From the NCBI GenBank assembly GCA_963518665.1, contig CAUQKR010000008.1, forward strand, positions 1 to 36,892: a stretch of 36,892 nt of DNA, given 5' to 3'. The DNA comes from GN02-872 sp963518665. GTDB lineage: Bacteria > Patescibacteriota > Gracilibacteria > BD1-5 > UBA6164. Shown one piece after another: positions 1-8,661 of this stretch; the first letter of the stretch is position 1, and the number at the start of each line of letters is the position of its first letter. The notes under the pieces are model-generated. The model made no database searches, was not told the origin of the DNA, and was given only the letters and a program-made list of their open reading frames with translations. Both the position numbers and the translations under genes were made by a program.

Positions 1-2087
1 ACGTTTAGCACTTCTTCTACTTTTGCGACTCTTTTAAAAGTAAGTTTTGAAATATGAATCATTAAAGTTTTCCCTTTAAATTCAACTATAGCTCAAACTC
101 AATCGATAATTTTTTCAACTTTTCAAGTTCCTTTATAGCCAACTTCTGGCTCCCAAATTATTTCTTTTATTTTTGCTATAACTACATCTCAATTTTCTTG
201 AGAATTTGCAGTAATAGTAGTAAGTCAATCATCAGCAATAGAAATTTTTACATCAAAATCTTTTTCCATTTTTTGAACATTTTCCCCACCTCTTCAGATA
301 ACAGCAGAAATTTTTTCAACTGGAATCATAACTTTTAAAATCAAAGGAGCATAAGGAGAAAGTTTTTCTGCAACTTTTGGTTGAACTTTTAGCATTTCAT
401 CCAAGATATAATCAATTGCAGTTACAGATTGTGCAAATGCATTTTTAAAAACTTCTAAACTCAATCATTTTATTTTAACATCAAGTTGCATTGCAGTAAT
501 TCACTTTTTTGTTCTTCAAACTTTAAAATCCATATCTCACAAAAAATCTTCTTGAGCTTGAATATCTGACAAAATTTTATAGTTTCCTGTTTCTTCATCA
601 TAAATCATTCACATAGCAACTCAAGCAACTGGAGCCTTTATAGGAACTCAAGCATTCATCAAACTCATAGTTGAACCACAAATTGAAGCCATTGAGCTTG
701 AACCATTACAAGTCATTATTTCAGAAACAACTCTAATTGTATATGGAAATTCTTCTAAACTTGGTAAAACTGGAACCAAAGCTCTTTCAGCCAAAGCTCA
801 GTGACCTATTTCTCTTCTTCAAATTCATCTAAGTGGTCTGATGTCTCAAACAGAATATGGTGGAAAATTGTAGTGATGAATATAAGTTTTTTCAGTTTCT
901 GGCATCATTCAATCAAGAATTTGAGTATCATCTGGGCCTCAAAGAGTTGTGATTGTCAAAGCTTGAGTTAATCATCTTCTAAAAAGTGCAGAACCATGAG
1001 TTCTAGGTAAAAGAGCTACTTCTCAACTAACTTGTCTAACTTCATCAAGATTTCTTCAGTCAAGTCTTCTATTTTTTTCTAAAATATTTTTTCTCATCAC
1101 TTCTTTTACTCTTTTTTCTACAAAACTTCAAATACTTGATTCATCCAAAGTTTTTTCATCTTCTAAATCAAAATTATATCATTTTTCAAGTAAAAATTCT
1201 TTTGTTTCAGAAGTTAATTTATTAAATTCATTGTGAAAATCTTTTTTTCATTTATTATAAAGAGCTTCAAGTTTTTCTTCAGTTAAAAATTCTCTTATTT
1301 CAGAATAAATACTTTCATCTGGTAAATTGTAGAAAACTTCAACCTCTGGAATTCAAAAATTTTCTTTATAATCTTTCATAAAATCACTTTCTGCTTCAAT
1401 AATTTTTTTAATTATTTCATGAGATTTTGCAAGAGCTCTAAGCATAACTTCATCACTTACTTCTTTTGCCCCAGCTTCAACCATAGTCAAAGCATCTTCA
1501 GTTCAAGCAGTTAGAAGATTTAAAATAGCAGAATTTTCAACCTCAATAGTTGGATTAAAAACATAAGTTTCATCTTCTAAAACAGCTATTTTACAACCTG
1601 CAACTGGTCATTCAAAAGGAGTTCAAGCCATCATAAGAGTCAAACTTGCTCAAGTTATTCACCAAAAACCAAGTTCTCTTTCTCAAGAAGCAGACAAAAC
1701 TGTAGCAATAATTTGCGTATCATTTACGATTCATTTTGGAAACATTGGTCTTATAGGTCTATCTATAAGTCTTGCTGATAAAGTAGCATCATCAGTTGGT
1801 CTTCATTCTCTTTTTTGAAATTTATTTCCTCAAATTTTTCAAGTTGCATAATATTTTTCTTGAAAATCTACAACCAAAGGAAAAAAATCTGCTTTTTCAT
1901 TTATTCCTTCTTGTTTAAATCAAGCAGTAACAAATAAAATATTATCATTTTCATCTGAAATAGTAACAGCTCAGTCAATTAAAAGACCAAGTTTACCAGT
2001 TTCAAAAGTAATTTTTTGACCTTCGATTTCATAAGTTTTTTTCAAAGGTTTTAAAAGTGGTGCATTTCTATCTGAAATTCCTATCAT
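1..2087 (-). CDS. pnp: Polyribonucleotide nucleotidyltransferase (PNPase), 3' end cut by the window edge
   Basis: PNPase degrades RNA 3'-to-5' by phosphorolysis as a trimer in the cytoplasm. About 695 residues are visible from MIGISDRNAPL. The order is first RNase PH core, helical linker, second RNase PH core, then the KH domain (VIGRGGENV near residue 595) and the start of the S1 domain (GTGKVEKI...VHIS-like), which runs off the window at VEEVLN. The second core keeps the invariant block RGIGRREIGHGALAER near residue 415, where four of the five glycines are TGA. This is among the best local proofs of UGA=Gly. No Shine-Dalgarno site lies before the ATG. It is a single gene on this strand, about 150 bp downstream of the AI-2E-like gene. 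Identity is very secure. Confidence 0.97.
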
Positions 2088-2239
2088 AATTCTTTTTTTT
2101 AAGATATAAAATACAAAATCTTAAACTACAAGTTCTAAGTCAAGAAAAAATTTTTCTAAACCTAACTACTTATAGTTCAAAATTTTTCATTCTTATTATA
2201 GCTTTTTTTTGAAAAAACACAATAAAAAAAGAAAAAATA

Positions 2240-3373
2240 TTATTTTTTCTTTTTAAATTTCTTTTTCATTTTTTCTATAAATTTTTTTCATTCCTCTTGA
2301 TCAATAGTTATAACAGGAATTTCTAGCTCTCATTTTTCTGATAAAAATATTGCTATTGGTCTAGTTTGTTCAAATTTTGATAAAATTATATTTATTATAA
2401 CCATTAACGGAACTGATAAAAGCATACCTATTATTCCCCATAAATATCACCAAAAACTCAAAGCCAAAACTATAACCAAAGGGCTTAAATTTAATCTATT
2501 TCACATCATCTTTGGTTCAATAAAATTTCAAGTTATCATTTGAACAGTAATCAAAAGTGAAATCATTATCAAACTTGAATAAATTCAAAAATCTGGTTGA
2601 ATAAATGATAAAAGTGAAGGAAATAAAATTGCAATAATTGATCAAATATTAGGAATAAAGTTTAATATGAAAATAAGTAAAGTCCAAAAAATAGCAAAAT
2701 TTAAACCAAAAGTAATCATTATAATATAACTCAAAAATGCAGTTAAAAGTGAAACAATTATTTTTATAAAAAAATAAGATTTAACATCATTTTCTATTTT
2801 TGTCAAAACACTTAAAATATTTTTTCTTTTATCTATACTTGAAACCATAAGTTCTATTTTTTGACTAAAAAATTTTGCTTCAAGTAAAATAAAAATTAGG
2901 TAAAACATTATTGTCATTATATTTGAAGAAATAGATGAAATAACAGACAATAATGAATTAAAAATATTTGTTAGATTTAAATTTGAACTAATTTTTGAAA
3001 TAAAATTTGAAACTTGTGTCTCTCAAATTTGAAAATAATCAAAAACTTCTCTCAAAAGATTTATTATTTTTGATTGATAACTTGGAGCCAATTTTATAAG
3101 CTCATCAATATTTCCGTAAATTATTTTTCAAATATAATAAAAAAACAAAAAATATGTTCAAATAGACAAAATCATTGCCAAGCTTGAAGGAATTTTAAAT
3201 TTTTTATAAAGATTTTGAAGTCATAAAATAGCCATAGCTAAAAGCAAAGCTATGAAAAAAGGAATTATTAAAGATTGTCAAATATAAAGAATATAAAACA
3301 ATCAATAAACCAAAATTACAATCATTCAAAAATTTAAAACAATATCTGAATTTCCATCTTTTTTACCAAACAT
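2240..3373 (-). CDS. AI-2E transporter family (PF01594) membrane protein
   Basis: Predicted polytopic inner-membrane protein of 377 residues, a normal length for the AI-2E/PerM family. Members have about 8 membrane segments and have been linked to autoinducer export or Na+/H+ exchange; the substrate here is unknown. The N-terminus has two hydrophobic segments, then a soluble stretch (about residues 95-160), then the family's C-terminal signature: FIPNIGSIIAILFPSL followed by a Gly/Leu-rich GGYLWGIIGMLLSVPLMV. Many of those glycines are TGA. The C-terminus is a lysine-rich tail. The ATG lies 9 bases after the engB stop, so the two are probably cotranscribed. The start has no Shine-Dalgarno site but an A-rich AAATAAA leader. 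Confidence 0.88.
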
Positions 3374-3382
3374 TTTATTTTA

Positions 3383-3961
3383 TTAAAAACTATTTTTTAA
3401 AATTTTTTCAAGTTCAAAAATTCCAAGTTTACTTTTACTTGAAACAGGAATAATTTCTTGCCCAAAAAATTGTTCTTTTGCATGAGTAAGAGATTTAAAA
3501 AGCTCAGTTTTGCTTAGTTTATCAGATTTTGAAAGAACTATCAAAACTGGAAGTTCCAAATCTAAAATATATCTATACATTTCCAAATCAGATTCTTGAG
3601 CTCAAAGCTTAGAATCAACCAAAATAACAACTTTTTTTATAGAATTTCTTCTCTCTTCTAAATACCATGAAATAAGTCAATCAAGCTCTTCTCTCAAATC
3701 TTTTCCTAATTTTGCAAAACCATAACCAGGTAAATCTGTAAAATAATATTTATTTTCAACTAAAAATAAATTTGCAAGTCTAGTTTTACCAGGTTTACTT
3801 GAAGTTTTTACCAAATCTTTTTTTTGAAAAATTGTATTCATCAAACTTGATTTTCACATATTTGATCTTCCTACAAAAACAACTTCTTTTTTATCATCAA
3901 AATAAACTTCTTCACTATTTAATCAAATAGATTTATAAAATTTTACATCAGTCAATTTCAT
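3383..3961 (-). CDS. engB: Ribosome biogenesis GTP-binding protein EngB/YsxC
   Basis: TRAFAC GTPase of 192 residues, the normal length for the family, needed for late assembly of the large ribosomal subunit. Visible motifs: P-loop GRSNMGKSSLMN (the glycine before KSS is TGA), G2 region SSKPGKTRLANLF, G3 DLPGYGFAK, G4 LSKSDK (a variant of TKxD) and G5 SSKSK. These are diagnostic of EngB and distinguish it from Era or EngA, which have extra domains. The start MKLTDVKFYKS fits the usual N-terminus. It is the first gene of a minus-strand pair with the AI-2E-like gene and diverges from the membrane protein starting at 4049; the 87-base gap must hold both promoters. Confidence 0.96.
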
Positions 3962-3974
3962 TTTCGTATTTTTT

Positions 3975-4003
3975 TTGTTAAATTTTTAATTTTATGATAT
4001 AAT
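3975..4003 (+). promoter_or_regulatory. Candidate promoter for the membrane protein at 4049
   Basis: TTGTTA (3975-3980) and TATAAT (3998-4003) are separated by 17 bases in the 87-base divergent gap between engB and the plus-strand membrane protein. The -10 matches consensus perfectly and the -35 moderately. In DNA this AT-rich such matches arise by chance, so this is a plausible call only. Confidence 0.4.
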
Positions 4004-4048
4004 AAACAAAATTTTAAAAAAAACAATTATTTTTTTATAAAAATAAAA

Positions 4049-5230
4049 ATGGAAAATAAAATAATAAAAAATAATGCTATTTCAGCCTACTTACTTTTCG
4101 GGATTTCATTTATTTTTTTATTTATAAAAAACAATAAAAATATATCAAATGATTTCGTAAAATGACATACAAAAAGTGCTATTTTAATACACTTTTTAAT
4201 GATTTTAGATATAATTTTTTTCAGATTTTATAAAGTTTGATCTGGATTTTTTATCTTGAATTATGAAGTTTCAAACATAATTTTTATGTGAATTTTGATT
4301 TTCTTATTTTTAGCTTTATTTTTATGAATTTATAAAGCTTACAAATGAGAAACTTTTAGTACAAAAGAAATCATAAAAATTAAAAATGAAAAAAATTTAC
4401 TTGATGTAAACAAAGATTGAAATTTTTGAGAAAAAGACAAACTTACAATTATTTTAAGCTATATTCCTTTTTTATGACAAATTTTTAGCTCAAAATATGA
4501 TAAACACGAAACTATAAAAGAAATTTTGAAAGTAAATGTTTTTGTAACTTTTATTTTAAGCCTACTTTTCATAAATAATTATAACAATTTATCTCAAATT
4601 TTACTTTTGATTTACTTCATTTTTATAGCCTTTATTGGTGTAAATTTATTTTCTAGATCAGAACTTGTAAGTATAAATTTACCAAATTATCTAAAATTTT
4701 CTGAAATTTGTTTACATACAAAAGTTTTAGTTATTTATCTAAAAAAATATTTAAGCTGAAAATTTATAGAATATAAAATAATTTTGGAAGAAAAAAGAAA
4801 AAAAGAAAAACTAAAAGATTTAAAAATTTTTGAAGAAAATAAAAACTTAGATGATTTTAAATGACCTAAAAAAATTATTTATTTACCAATTTTTAATTTA
4901 TTTTTAATATTTTTCAAAAAAACAAAATTAGAAACTCACAAAAAAAATGCTTTAACAATAAATTTTTTGCTTATAATTACACTTATTTTGATTTTTGTGT
5001 TTAATATTTTTTCTATAAAAATTTTGATTTTATTTTTATTTCCTATTTCATATTGAATCGGAAATATTGATAAAATTAACTATAGAATTCTCTTAATTTA
5101 TGGGATTTATGAAACTTATACAAATTTTATAAAATTTTTCCAAAAAACTAAAAAATTTATAAAAGAAAAGAAAAATCAAACAAATGAACTAAAAATAAAA
5201 GTATGAGAAAAAATAGAAAATAAAGAGTAG
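4049..5230 (+). CDS. Unrecognised multi-pass membrane protein
   Basis: A 393-residue protein I do not recognise. It begins MENKIIKNNAISAYLLFG and has several hydrophobic segments: about residues 12-28, 47-60, 75-98, 135-145, 160-200, 275-330. The last 60 residues are lysine-rich and probably cytoplasmic. The stretch ISAYLLFGISF and the later YIPFLGQIFSSKYD are loosely like small DUF4870-type membrane proteins, but I would not assign a family. In-frame TGA codons occur at several positions (for example in FVKGHTK), so it follows the recoded style of the long genes. There is no Shine-Dalgarno site; the start sits in ATAAAAATGG. It is a single-gene unit; the stop is TAG. Confidence 0.85.
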
Positions 5231-5260
5231 AAATACTTTTTATTTTTTTATTTTGAAAAT

Positions 5261-5288
5261 TTGACTTTTTTATTTTTTGAATTATAAT
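5261..5288 (+). promoter_or_regulatory. Near-consensus sigma70 promoter of small gene 1
   Basis: TTGACT (5261-5266), a 16-base spacer and TATAAT (5283-5288). The promoter sits 35 bases before the start codon, with an AGGAG ribosome-binding site at 5311-5315, 8 bases before the ATG. The same box spacing recurs before the genes at 5895 and 6710. Confidence 0.75.
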
Positions 5289-5323
5289 AACAAAACTTTT
5301 TCAAATATAGAGGAGAATAAAAA

Positions 5324-5773
5324 ATGGAAAAAGAAAAATATTCTAAAGAATTTGGCTTAGATATTGCATTTGTTATCAAAGGTAAAAATTTTTATTCCTT
5401 AGATAATACAGAAGTAATTTTTTTAATCGATACACATGGTTCATTTTACAAACTCCAAAATGGTGTATTAGCAGAGCTTCCTTTTTTTCTAAACTTAAGA
5501 AATAAGGTTATTAACAATTTGAAATTAATTACATTACAAAAAGATACAAATCTAAGAAAATTTTTAGAAAGAAAGACATATATCAAACCAATTGAATTAT
5601 GTGTTTGGATAGATGGTGAGAAAAAAATTGTTAGTCTAGATTATAATTGGTATATTACAATCCAAGGCAAAAAACATTATTTAAAAATCGATGATTCACA
5701 AATTACTTCTATTACTGAAAAAGATTTAGAAGATCTTATTTTAGAAAAATTGGAAGAAAATAATCTCATCTAA
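5324..5773 (+). CDS. Small protein 1 of a local paralogous family, unknown function
   Basis: A 149-residue soluble protein with no signal peptide or membrane segment; I recognise no known family. It reads as two units, each a set of short beta-like strands followed by a helix. The first unit ends TNLRKFLERKTYIKP (about residues 83-97), which matches the C-terminal motif of the products at 6390 (NVKDYLEKTGFF) and 6710 (NIREFLEKQGFI). The second ends in a charged helix, KDLEDLILEKLEEN. All six or so glycines are GGN and none is TGA, unlike the neighbouring long genes. It has its own promoter, an AGGAG site with 8-base spacing, a TAA stop and a strong terminator: a self-contained unit. Confidence 0.85.
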   Translation: MEKEKYSKEFGLDIAFVIKGKNFYSLDNTEVIFLIDTHGSFYKLQNGVLAELPFFLNLRNKVINNLKLITLQKDTNLRKFLERKTYIKPIELCVWIDGEKKIVSLDYNWYITIQGKKHYLKIDDSQITSITEKDLEDLILEKLEENNLI

Positions 5774-5781
5774 AATATATT

Positions 5782-5818
5782 AGCTCTCTTTTTAGAGAGC
5801 TTTATTTTTTTATTTTAT
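5782..5818 (+). terminator. Rho-independent terminator of small gene 1
   Basis: A perfect 8-bp stem, AGCTCTCT (5782-5789) with AGAGAGCT (5794-5801), and a TTTT loop, followed by a T-rich tract. It starts 8 bases after the TAA stop. Confidence 0.9.
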
Positions 5819-5821
5819 TTT

Positions 5822-5849
5822 TTGACTTTTAATAAAAATATATTATAAT
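5822..5849 (+). promoter_or_regulatory. Near-consensus sigma70 promoter of the 5895-6596 pair
   Basis: TTGACT (5822-5827), a 16-base spacer and TATAAT (5844-5849). Its architecture is identical to the promoter at 5261. It lies directly after the previous terminator and drives two genes. Confidence 0.75.
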
Positions 5850-5894
5850 ATATTTAGACTTTTCAATTTTTACAAATAAGAAGGAGAAAAAAAT

Positions 5895-6365
5895 ATGAAT
5901 ATGTCTCTAAATCTAAAAATTAATGGGAACGCAAACTTCAAAGTTGCTTTTGATGTTCATGATGAAGATAACAGCTTAATTCCTCACAATGCAGTGATTT
6001 CAAACAATTATTTGTATTTAAATGGATTAAATACAAATATCAAAGTTGAGGTAAAAAATCTACCTCTAATAGAAATCAAAAATGGAATTTTATTTGTTGA
6101 CGATGAAAAAACTGAACATTTAGTTGATTATCTTCCTACTGTATGCATGGACAGAAAAACTTTGTATGTTGGTAAAAATTTCTCAAAAATTTTTAAAGAT
6201 TTTAAAAATCCAAATGTGACTATCAAGTCTGGAAATATTTATTTAGATGGAACTTTCACTGGTAAATTTTTAGCTAAACGTGGTATTTCAGATAAATTTG
6301 GTGATTTAAATGACTCTGAAGGTCGTTATCAAAATATGGTAATGCATTCTAAAGAGTATTCATAA
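5895..6365 (+). CDS. Small protein 2 of the local family, unknown function
   Basis: A 156-residue soluble protein, MNMSLNLKINGN..., with no membrane segment or signal peptide and no family I recognise. Three weak units can be seen in the second half: KNGILFVDDEKTEHLVDYL, RKTLYVGKNFSKIFKDF and SGNIYLDGTFTGKFLAKRGI. Each is a G-[NIT]-[IL]-[YF]-type hairpin followed by a short helix, the last resembling the FLEK-x-GF motif of its neighbours. About ten glycines are all GGN. A strong AGGAG site lies 8 bases before the ATG. The next gene follows 24 bases after the TAA stop without a promoter, so the two form a bicistronic unit. The tail GRYQNMVMHSKEYS shows no pattern I can interpret. Confidence 0.85.
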   Translation: MNMSLNLKINGNANFKVAFDVHDEDNSLIPHNAVISNNYLYLNGLNTNIKVEVKNLPLIEIKNGILFVDDEKTEHLVDYLPTVCMDRKTLYVGKNFSKIFKDFKNPNVTIKSGNIYLDGTFTGKFLAKRGISDKFGDLNDSEGRYQNMVMHSKEYS

Positions 6366-6389
6366 AAAATCTCAGAAAGGAAAATTTAT

Positions 6390-6596
6390 ATGAGCACTTA
6401 TATACGTGTAAAAAATTCAAATGGTGAAACAAAAGAAGTAAAAATCGGAGACGATGGACACTTGTACAACTCTCATGGTCGAGATTTGGGAATAAAAGTT
6501 TCAACAAATGGAAACATTGTAAATCATTCTGGAAGAATTCTTCAAGAAGGAAAAAATGTAAAAGATTATCTTGAAAAAACTGGATTTTTTGATTGA
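6390..6596 (+). CDS. Small protein 3 of the local family; apparent TGA stop
   Basis: A 68-residue protein if TGA at 6594-6596 is a stop. It contains an internal repeat, DGHLYNSHGRDL (about residues 23-34) and NGNIVNHSGRIL (about 40-51), then the family's C-terminal helix NVKDYLEKTGFFD. The paralogue at 6710 ends at the equivalent place (NIREFLEKQGFIKKPK), supporting a natural end here. Under table 25 the frame would continue 25 codons to TAA at 6669-6671. It would then translate straight through the terminator stem and the next gene's promoter and give 93 residues. All of its roughly nine glycines are GGN. The ribosome-binding site AAGGA is 8 bases before the ATG. I prefer the 68-residue form but cannot prove it. 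Confidence 0.75.
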   Translation: MSTYIRVKNSNGETKEVKIGDDGHLYNSHGRDLGIKVSTNGNIVNHSGRILQEGKNVKDYLEKTGFFD

Positions 6597-6605
6597 GATT
6601 TTTTT

Positions 6606-6638
6606 AAAGAGGTGTTTATCACCTCTTTTCTATTTTTT
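6606..6638 (+). terminator. Terminator after small gene 3
   Basis: A perfect 9-bp stem, AAAGAGGTG (6606-6614) with CACCTCTTT (6620-6628), and a TTTAT loop, followed by a T-rich run. It begins 9 bases after the in-frame TGA at 6594, the normal distance from a stop codon. Confidence 0.88.
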
Positions 6639-6644
6639 AAAATA

Positions 6645-6672
6645 TTGACAAAAATTATTTTTATATTATAAT
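6645..6672 (+). promoter_or_regulatory. Consensus sigma70 promoter of small gene 4
   Basis: TTGACA (6645-6650), a 16-base spacer and TATAAT (6667-6672): both hexamers match consensus perfectly. The -10 box contains the TAA that would end a table-25 readthrough of the previous gene. Confidence 0.82.
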
Positions 6673-6709
6673 ATTAAAACCTTATAAAATTTTTAAAAGG
6701 AGATTTTTT

Positions 6710-6928
6710 ATGAGAGTAATAACAGGAGTAGACCCAGAAAATGAAAATTTTGTGAGTTTTGAACTTGCAATAAATGGAGATATCATCAGAAATGCTAAAC
6801 CAATCGGATTTTTTATCAATCGTTTAAATAGTTACATTTACGATTCAAAAACAAATAAAATTGTTTCTCAAGATCAAAATATTCGAGAATTTTTGGAAAA
6901 ACAAGGTTTTATAAAAAAGCCTAAATAG
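6710..6928 (+). CDS. Small protein 4 of the local family, unknown function
   Basis: A 72-residue soluble protein, MRVITGVDPENENF..., clearly related to the product at 6390. INGDIIRNAKPIG and SYIYDSKTNKIV take the place of the two hairpins, and NIREFLEKQGFI is the shared C-terminal helix. The four or so glycines are all GGN. It has a consensus promoter, an AGGAG site (6698-6702) 7 bases from the ATG, a TAG stop and a perfect terminator. No catalytic motif, metal ligand set or membrane segment is visible. By size and repetition a binding or structural role is conceivable, but that is speculation. Confidence 0.85.
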   Translation: MRVITGVDPENENFVSFELAINGDIIRNAKPIGFFINRLNSYIYDSKTNKIVSQDQNIREFLEKQGFIKKPK

Positions 6929-6934
6929 ATTTTT

Positions 6935-6966
6935 AAAACCAACTTTTGCAAAAGTTGGTTTTTTTC
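6935..6966 (+). terminator. Terminator of small gene 4
   Basis: A perfect 12-bp stem, AAACCAACTTTT (6936-6947) with AAAAGTTGGTTT (6950-6961), around GC (the practical loop is larger), followed by a T run. It starts just after the TAG stop. Confidence 0.92.
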
Positions 6967-7000
6967 TTATAATGTAAAAAATATTTTATAATAAATTTTT

Positions 7001-8011
7001 ATGGAAAACTTTTTTTATATTTTTCTTTTCATAATTTGAAGTATTTTTTGAAGTTTTTGATCAGTTTTAATTTATAGATTAAAAACAGAAGAAAAATGAA
7101 TTTTATTTTGAAGAAGCCATTGCAAAGATTGTAACACAACTTTAAAATTTTTTGATTTATTCCCTATTTTTTCATGGCTTTTCAATCTTTGAAAATGTAG
7201 ATATTGTAAAAATAAAATTTGAGCTATTTACCCAGCTTTAGAAATATCAACTTGAATAATTTTTTCTCTTGTTTGAATTTTTTTAGTTGATGTAAATCAA
7301 TTATTTTTATGAAATTATATAGAAATTTTAAAAATTATTTTTTGGCTTATAATAAGTTTTATAACGATTTTATATATTTTTTATGATTTACTTTTCACTG
7401 AAATTCATGAATGAATTATGTGAGTTTGAATTTTTTTAGCTTTTTTATGACTTATTGTAAATAATTTTTTCAAGCTAAATTATTTAGTTTCATCACAAAA
7501 TTTGATAAATATTGAGTTTATTTCTTCCCTTATTTTATGAATAATAATCTTGATTTTATTCTACATGATTATGTTAAAATGAATGGATGAAATTTATGAT
7601 TTATGAATTTTAGCAATAATTTGACTGTTTTTATTTATTTACAAAAAATTTTTTCCTGAAACAGATTTGTCTGCAAATCCAATAATAAGCTGAATTATTT
7701 GAGCTTACTGAATTTTTATATTTTTCTTTTTACAAATATTTTTAACTAAATGAGCTGCTCTTTGAGGTTGAGATTTAAGAATTTGAATAATGATTTGACT
7801 TCTTTTATGAATAAATTTTAGTTTCATTTGAATTTTTTCTGCTTATATTTTATGAAGTTTAATTTGAATTTTTATTTTAATCAAAAATAGGAAAAATAAA
7901 TGAAAAAATATAATTCCCTTTTGACCTTTCCTTTGAAGTGGCTTTATAATCATATTATTTTTTTGAAATGAGATTTTAAATTTTGTTATAAATAATTTTA
8001 GCCTTTTGTAA
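7001..8011 (+). CDS. pilD: Prepilin peptidase / type IV leader peptidase (A24)
   Basis: Membrane aspartyl protease that cleaves, and in many members N-methylates, type IV prepilins. 336 residues. Visible: GSFGSVLIYR (about 17-26); the zinc-binding tetracysteine pairs C41-x2-C44 and C66-x2-C69; the catalytic Asp pair, one in the YD of IFYDLLFTEIHE (about 130) and one in GGGDLRIG (255-258); then PFGPFLG near the end. It has eight or so membrane segments. By hand count about 34 of its 36 glycines are TGA, including two in GGGD. This is the heaviest recoding in the window. No pilin or pilus assembly genes are nearby. A TATAAT lies just 8 bases before the ATG, so the mRNA may be nearly leaderless. 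Confidence 0.95.
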
Positions 8012-8031
8012 AGTCATTTTTCTTTACAAAA
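8004..8031 (+). other. Hairpin over the prepilin peptidase stop codon
   Basis: TTTTGTAAAG (8004-8013) pairs with CTTTACAAAA (8022-8031) across an 8-base loop, and the left arm contains the TAA stop. No T run follows on the plus strand, so it is not a typical Rho-independent terminator. It may stabilise the 3' end. Confidence 0.45.
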
Positions 8032-8079
8032 AAAAATTTATTTGCTAAAATATAAAAAATATTAAATAAAAATAAATTT

Positions 8080-8613
8080 ATGGAAAATAAAAAAACTATA
8101 GAAGCAATTGTAGATTTTATCGAAACTGCTGAAAAATCTATTAAAAATGCTAAAAAATTATTAAAAAATTTAATAAATACAAATGAAATCGACTTAAATG
8201 TTGAATTTGATACAAATACAAAATGATTACATAGCTATAATGATGATGAGTGAAAATACATAGAATGAGTTTTTACTTGAAATGATATGCTTTGAGCTGA
8301 TGGAAATAAATATCCTGTTCCTGCAAATTATTCTTCAAAATCAAAATTAGTTCAATGAGATAGACTAAAACTAAGTATAAATAATATTTGAAGAATGACT
8401 TATAAACAAATTGCTCCAATTGAAAGAGAGATTAACAGTGGGCTTATAGTAAAAGATAAAGATAAATATCAAGTTATAGTTGAATGAAAAACTTATGATT
8501 TGCTTACTGCTGCTGTTACACATTTTAAAGCAAATATTTGAGATAAAGTAAGTGTTATAATTCCAGCTTGAAAAGAAGCAACTTTTGCTGCAATTGAAGC
8601 AGTTATAAATTAA
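8080..8613 (+). CDS. Conserved small soluble protein, function unknown
   Basis: 177 residues. It has an N-terminal helical segment (residues about 1-35, VDFIETAEKSIKNAKKLLKN), then a beta-rich body: GVFTGNDMLGADGNKYPVPA, NYSSKSKLVQGDRLKLSI, TYKQIAPIEREINSGL and a C-terminal GDKVSVIIPAGKEATFAAIE. I recall similar proteins with the KYPVPANYxSKSKLVxGD block in many CPR genomes, usually unnamed, so this looks like a lineage-conserved protein. That is memory, not a search. Glycines are a mix of TGA and GGN. It has no Shine-Dalgarno site and is followed by a bidirectional terminator. Confidence 0.82.
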
Positions 8614-8630
8614 AATTTTTTAAAAAAATA

Positions 8631-8661
8631 AAAAATCTAGAAAAATTTTCTAGATTTTTTT
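8631..8661. terminator. Bidirectional terminator between convergent genes
   Basis: A nearly perfect palindrome, AAAAATCTAGAAAA with TTTTCTAGATTTTT, with T runs on both strands. It separates the plus gene ending at 8613 from the minus gene whose stop is at 8660. Confidence 0.8.

Noticed and set aside
2088..2239. Intergenic hairpin AGAAAAAATTTTTCT near 2143 as terminator or RNA
   Set aside because: Simple A/T palindrome in AT-rich DNA without GC stem or clear T tail; it is not supportable as a feature.
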